DNA of 64,000 nt. It comes from Lewinellaceae bacterium (GTDB lineage Bacteria > Bacteroidota > Bacteroidia > Chitinophagales > Saprospiraceae). Shown here piece after piece: positions 61,866 through 64,000 of the stretch. The stretch is from the NCBI GenBank assembly GCA_020636225.1, contig JACJYI010000002.1:124001-188000 (forward strand). Reading direction: 5' to 3'. Within the stretch, counting starts at the first letter, position 1. Each line of letters opens with the position of its first letter. The notes beneath the pieces were generated by a model. That model was not told the origin of the DNA and searched no databases. It worked only from the letters and a program-made list of their open reading frames with translations. The position numbers were made by a program, and so were the translations under genes.

Positions 61866-62870
61866 GTGGAACCTCTGGATCAATATTGGCAGGATCGGAT
61901 CCGTCGTGAATGCGAAAGGGATGCCGAGCAACTGGTCATGGACCTGTTTGCCTGGCAGGCAAAGGAGAATGTCCTGTATCGGGAATTCTGCAGGTTGGTC
62001 CACCGCCGGCCGGAACATATCCGCGACCGGAATGAGATCCCATTTCTGCCCATCTACTTTTTCAAAAGCCATGTCCTGACCAGCGGTTCCTGGACACCGA
62101 CACTCTTTTTCCGATCAAGCGGAACGACAGGGATGGTCAGCAGCCGACATGGCGTGCGCGATCTGGACTGGTATCTGGAAGTCGCCCGACAGGGATTTTC
62201 CGAACAGTTCGGCGATCCCTCGGAATGGTGCTGGCTGGCCCTGTTGCCCGGTTACCTGGAACGGGAGGGGAGCTCCCTGATCACGATGGTCGATGCCTTT
62301 ATTCGAGGATCCCGCCATGCGGAGAGCGGTTTCTTCCTTCGGAATGTGGAGGATCTGTTGCTCACGGTCGAGAAGGTCTCCAGTCGAGAGATTCCCGTTA
62401 TGGTCATTGGCGTCACCTTTGCGTTATTGCAACTGGCCGAGCAACACTTGACCTGGGGACCCGGCGTGCGGGTCATGGAGACCGGGGGAATGAAAGGGAT
62501 GGGCCCCGAATTGATCCGTGCGGAATTGCACGATCGGCTGATCCGTGGACTGGGCGTATCATCCATTACCTCCGAGTATGGCATGACCGAACTGTTCTCG
62601 CAAGCCTATTTGCGCGAGGATGGTCGATTTGTACCGGCATCAACGCTGTGGGTGACCACCCGAGATATCCATGATCCATTTGCATTTCCCGGATATGGAC
62701 GCACGGGCCGGCTCTGCATGATCGACCTGGCGAATTATGCCACTCAGGCCTTCATCCAGACGGATGACCTCGGCCGTGTCTTTCAGGACGGCTCTTTCGA
62801 CGTTTTGGGACGCATGGACGGGAGCGACATCCGAGGGTGTAACCTGCTGGTCAGTGACCTACCCCGCTAA
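61866..62870 (+). CDS. LuxE-like acyl-protein synthetase
   Basis: 334 residues from GTG at 61866; a TTG at 61833 would add 11 but lies upstream of the likely promoter box. Adenylate-forming fold of the LuxE/PaaK group: IPFLPIYFFKSHVLTSG, the phosphate loop FFRSSGTTGM, VMETGGMKGMG, ITSEYGMTELFSQAY, and QTDDLGRV with DVLGRMDGSDIRGCNLL. LuxE activates fatty acids with ATP for reduction to aldehyde, and has a cysteine acyl site that cannot be placed here with confidence. No luxCDAB genes are present. In Bacteroidota such orphan genes are common and of unknown substrate. Confidence 0.85.
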   Translation: MEPLDQYWQDRIRRECERDAEQLVMDLFAWQAKENVLYREFCRLVHRRPEHIRDRNEIPFLPIYFFKSHVLTSGSWTPTLFFRSSGTTGMVSSRHGVRDLDWYLEVARQGFSEQFGDPSEWCWLALLPGYLEREGSSLITMVDAFIRGSRHAESGFFLRNVEDLLLTVEKVSSREIPVMVIGVTFALLQLAEQHLTWGPGVRVMETGGMKGMGPELIRAELHDRLIRGLGVSSITSEYGMTELFSQAYLREDGRFVPASTLWVTTRDIHDPFAFPGYGRTGRLCMIDLANYATQAFIQTDDLGRVFQDGSFDVLGRMDGSDIRGCNLLVSDLPR

Positions 62871-64000
62871 TCCATTTTTTCCGGCAATCGGATCACGTCC
62901 AGCGCAGCATCCCGGATCGAAGCATTCAGCCTGGGCAGCGTTTCCGTTTTGATCGCTTGCCATTCGTCAACGATCGTGAGGATCTCCTGCTCCAGTTCTT
63001 CCTTGACTGCCCGTGCCTGGCTGGTGGGCGCATAGGGCCCCTCGCGCACCACATTGTTCAGATGTGCCAGTTTGTTGGTCAGGCGGATCGGAAAATTCAG
63101 GGGGTCCTGGCTGCTTTCATTCCTGGTCTGGTACAATTGCTCCTCCAGGCCAGTGATCAGCGAATCGATTCTCTGGCACTCCATCCGCAGGTCATGATAG
63201 AGGGAGTCGCCGGGGACCAATTGCAGGAACTGCCGGGTTTGTTTGCGAATGGTTCGGATCTCCTCGATCGTCTCGTGGGCCTTGCTGACCGTTGATTGCA
63301 CCTCTTGCAGAAACTGAAACTGTTCTTGCAGGGAGGTCATCGAATCATCGATCCGCGGATCGGCCAGGACCGTGAAGGGTTGGGTGACCGTGTTTCCTCT
63401 CCACGCAAGTTCCATCTGGTAGGATCCCGGCAAGGCCATTGGACCTTCCAGTGTCGCCCACCAGAGGACCATGCCTTCAAAGTCCCTTGCACTGGGATAG
63501 TTGAGGTTCCATCCGAACTGGTTCAAGCCGGCTTTCACGTCGATCTTGTCTTGTTTGTCCTTCATGCGATTGCCCCACTGGCGGACGATTTGCCCCTGGC
63601 TGTCCCGGATCGTCAATTGGAGCGTATCCTGGTCCTTCCATGCCGGCAGATAGAAATAGGCATTCAGTCCTTCCGGGTGATTGGTTCCCGCTTCAGCGGG
63701 ATTTCTTTGTCGGTATCCCGGGATCCGCCAGATCGCGCGGGGTGGATAGAGGTAGGCCGTGCTGGACTGTCGTGCCGTTTTCCAGGTCAGCAACGGGGTC
63801 AGGTCATCCAGGATCCAGATCCCCCGGCCCTGCGTCGCCAGGATCATGTGTCCTTCCTTGAAGGTGATGTCGGTGATGGGGACGACAGGCATGTTGTGCT
63901 GGAAGGTATCCCAGCCCATGCCTCCGTGGTCAGAGATATAGAGTCCACGTTCCGTGCCAGCGACCAGCCATCCCGGGTGGTCGGGTATCTCGCGGATCAC
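62867..64000 (-). CDS. BNR/sortilin-type propeller protein, C-terminal part (runs off right edge)
   Basis: At least 377 residues; the frame is open to the window edge, so the N-terminus is outside. The visible start holds the end of a VPS10/BNR propeller (GWLVAGTERGLYISDHGGM, Asp-box GMGWDTF, ILATQGRGIWILDDLTPL). Then comes a region of beta and helical segments (LNQFGWNLNYPSARDFEGMV, then a coiled-coil-like stretch with many glutamines and glutamates), as in the large secreted glycosyl-hydrolase-annotated proteins of ~1000 residues in Bacteroidota. Function unknown. Convergent with the LuxE-like gene by 4 bases. Confidence 0.85.
   Translation of the reverse strand: MIREIPDHPGWLVAGTERGLYISDHGGMGWDTFQHNMPVVPITDITFKEGHMILATQGRGIWILDDLTPLLTWKTARQSSTAYLYPPRAIWRIPGYRQRNPAEAGTNHPEGLNAYFYLPAWKDQDTLQLTIRDSQGQIVRQWGNRMKDKQDKIDVKAGLNQFGWNLNYPSARDFEGMVLWWATLEGPMALPGSYQMELAWRGNTVTQPFTVLADPRIDDSMTSLQEQFQFLQEVQSTVSKAHETIEEIRTIRKQTRQFLQLVPGDSLYHDLRMECQRIDSLITGLEEQLYQTRNESSQDPLNFPIRLTNKLAHLNNVVREGPYAPTSQARAVKEELEQEILTIVDEWQAIKTETLPRLNASIRDAALDVIRLPEKMD

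Overview
The window is from a chromosome of a Bacteroidota bacterium, most likely Saprospiria (Lewinella/Haliscomenobacter-like). This rests on several things seen in it: type IX secretion sorting domains (type A and gliding-motility type B), gliding gene gldC, SusC-like TonB receptors paired with lipoproteins, families restricted to or concentrated in Bacteroidota (DUF3871, DUF4249, DUF5689), the futalosine menaquinone route, and TAnnTTTG promoter boxes. No species-level identification is possible from sequence alone.

Region 1 (1-14.8 kb) is an accessory island. It holds the 3' half of a type I restriction specificity gene and its hsdR, a 1276-residue secreted Ig-like repeat protein, a split HipA-type kinase pair, a three-gene module (DUF3871, RecA-like ATPase, unknown 126-aa protein), AT-rich small orphan genes and a tyrosine integrase. 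Just beyond the integrase start lies a 25-bp fragment matching the 3' end of a tRNA gene. This looks like the right attachment site of an element whose left end and intact tRNA are outside the window.

Region 2 (15-31 kb) is glycan metabolism. A GH92 alpha-mannosidase, a GH2 beta-mannosidase, a GH20 hexosaminidase, a glycosylasparaginase and a FucP/NagP-type permease together would dismantle an N-glycan down to free asparagine. A galactokinase sits directly upstream of a GH109 (alpha-GalNAcase-type) gene that is broken by one in-frame amber codon. CutC and DNA polymerase IV lie between these genes.

Region 3 (31-45 kb) holds secreted proteins, a PIF1-like helicase, and a candidate extracellular nucleic-acid or phosphate scavenging locus: an endonuclease/exonuclease/phosphatase-family protein divergent from TonB receptor, tandem DUF5689 lipoprotein and secreted phospholipase-D-like nuclease. 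It also has tRNA methyltransferase TrmN6, a small HTH protein and a T9SS type B protein.

Region 4 (45-64 kb) is mostly housekeeping: PhzF, mqnE-phosphatase-mqnA, a periplasmic amidase, ccmB-ccmC-ccmD-gdh, an Lrp regulator, a TraB-like protein, an atypical SDR, gldC, the 4.5S-type SRP RNA, a transaldolase-like aldolase, a DUF4249/TonB receptor pair, a nucleoside phosphorylase, a LuxE-like acyl-protein synthetase and a truncated BNR-repeat protein running off the right edge. Many genes overlap by 1-4 bases (ATGA or TAATG), so translational coupling is common. Several promoters sit so close to start codons that the mRNAs should be nearly leaderless.
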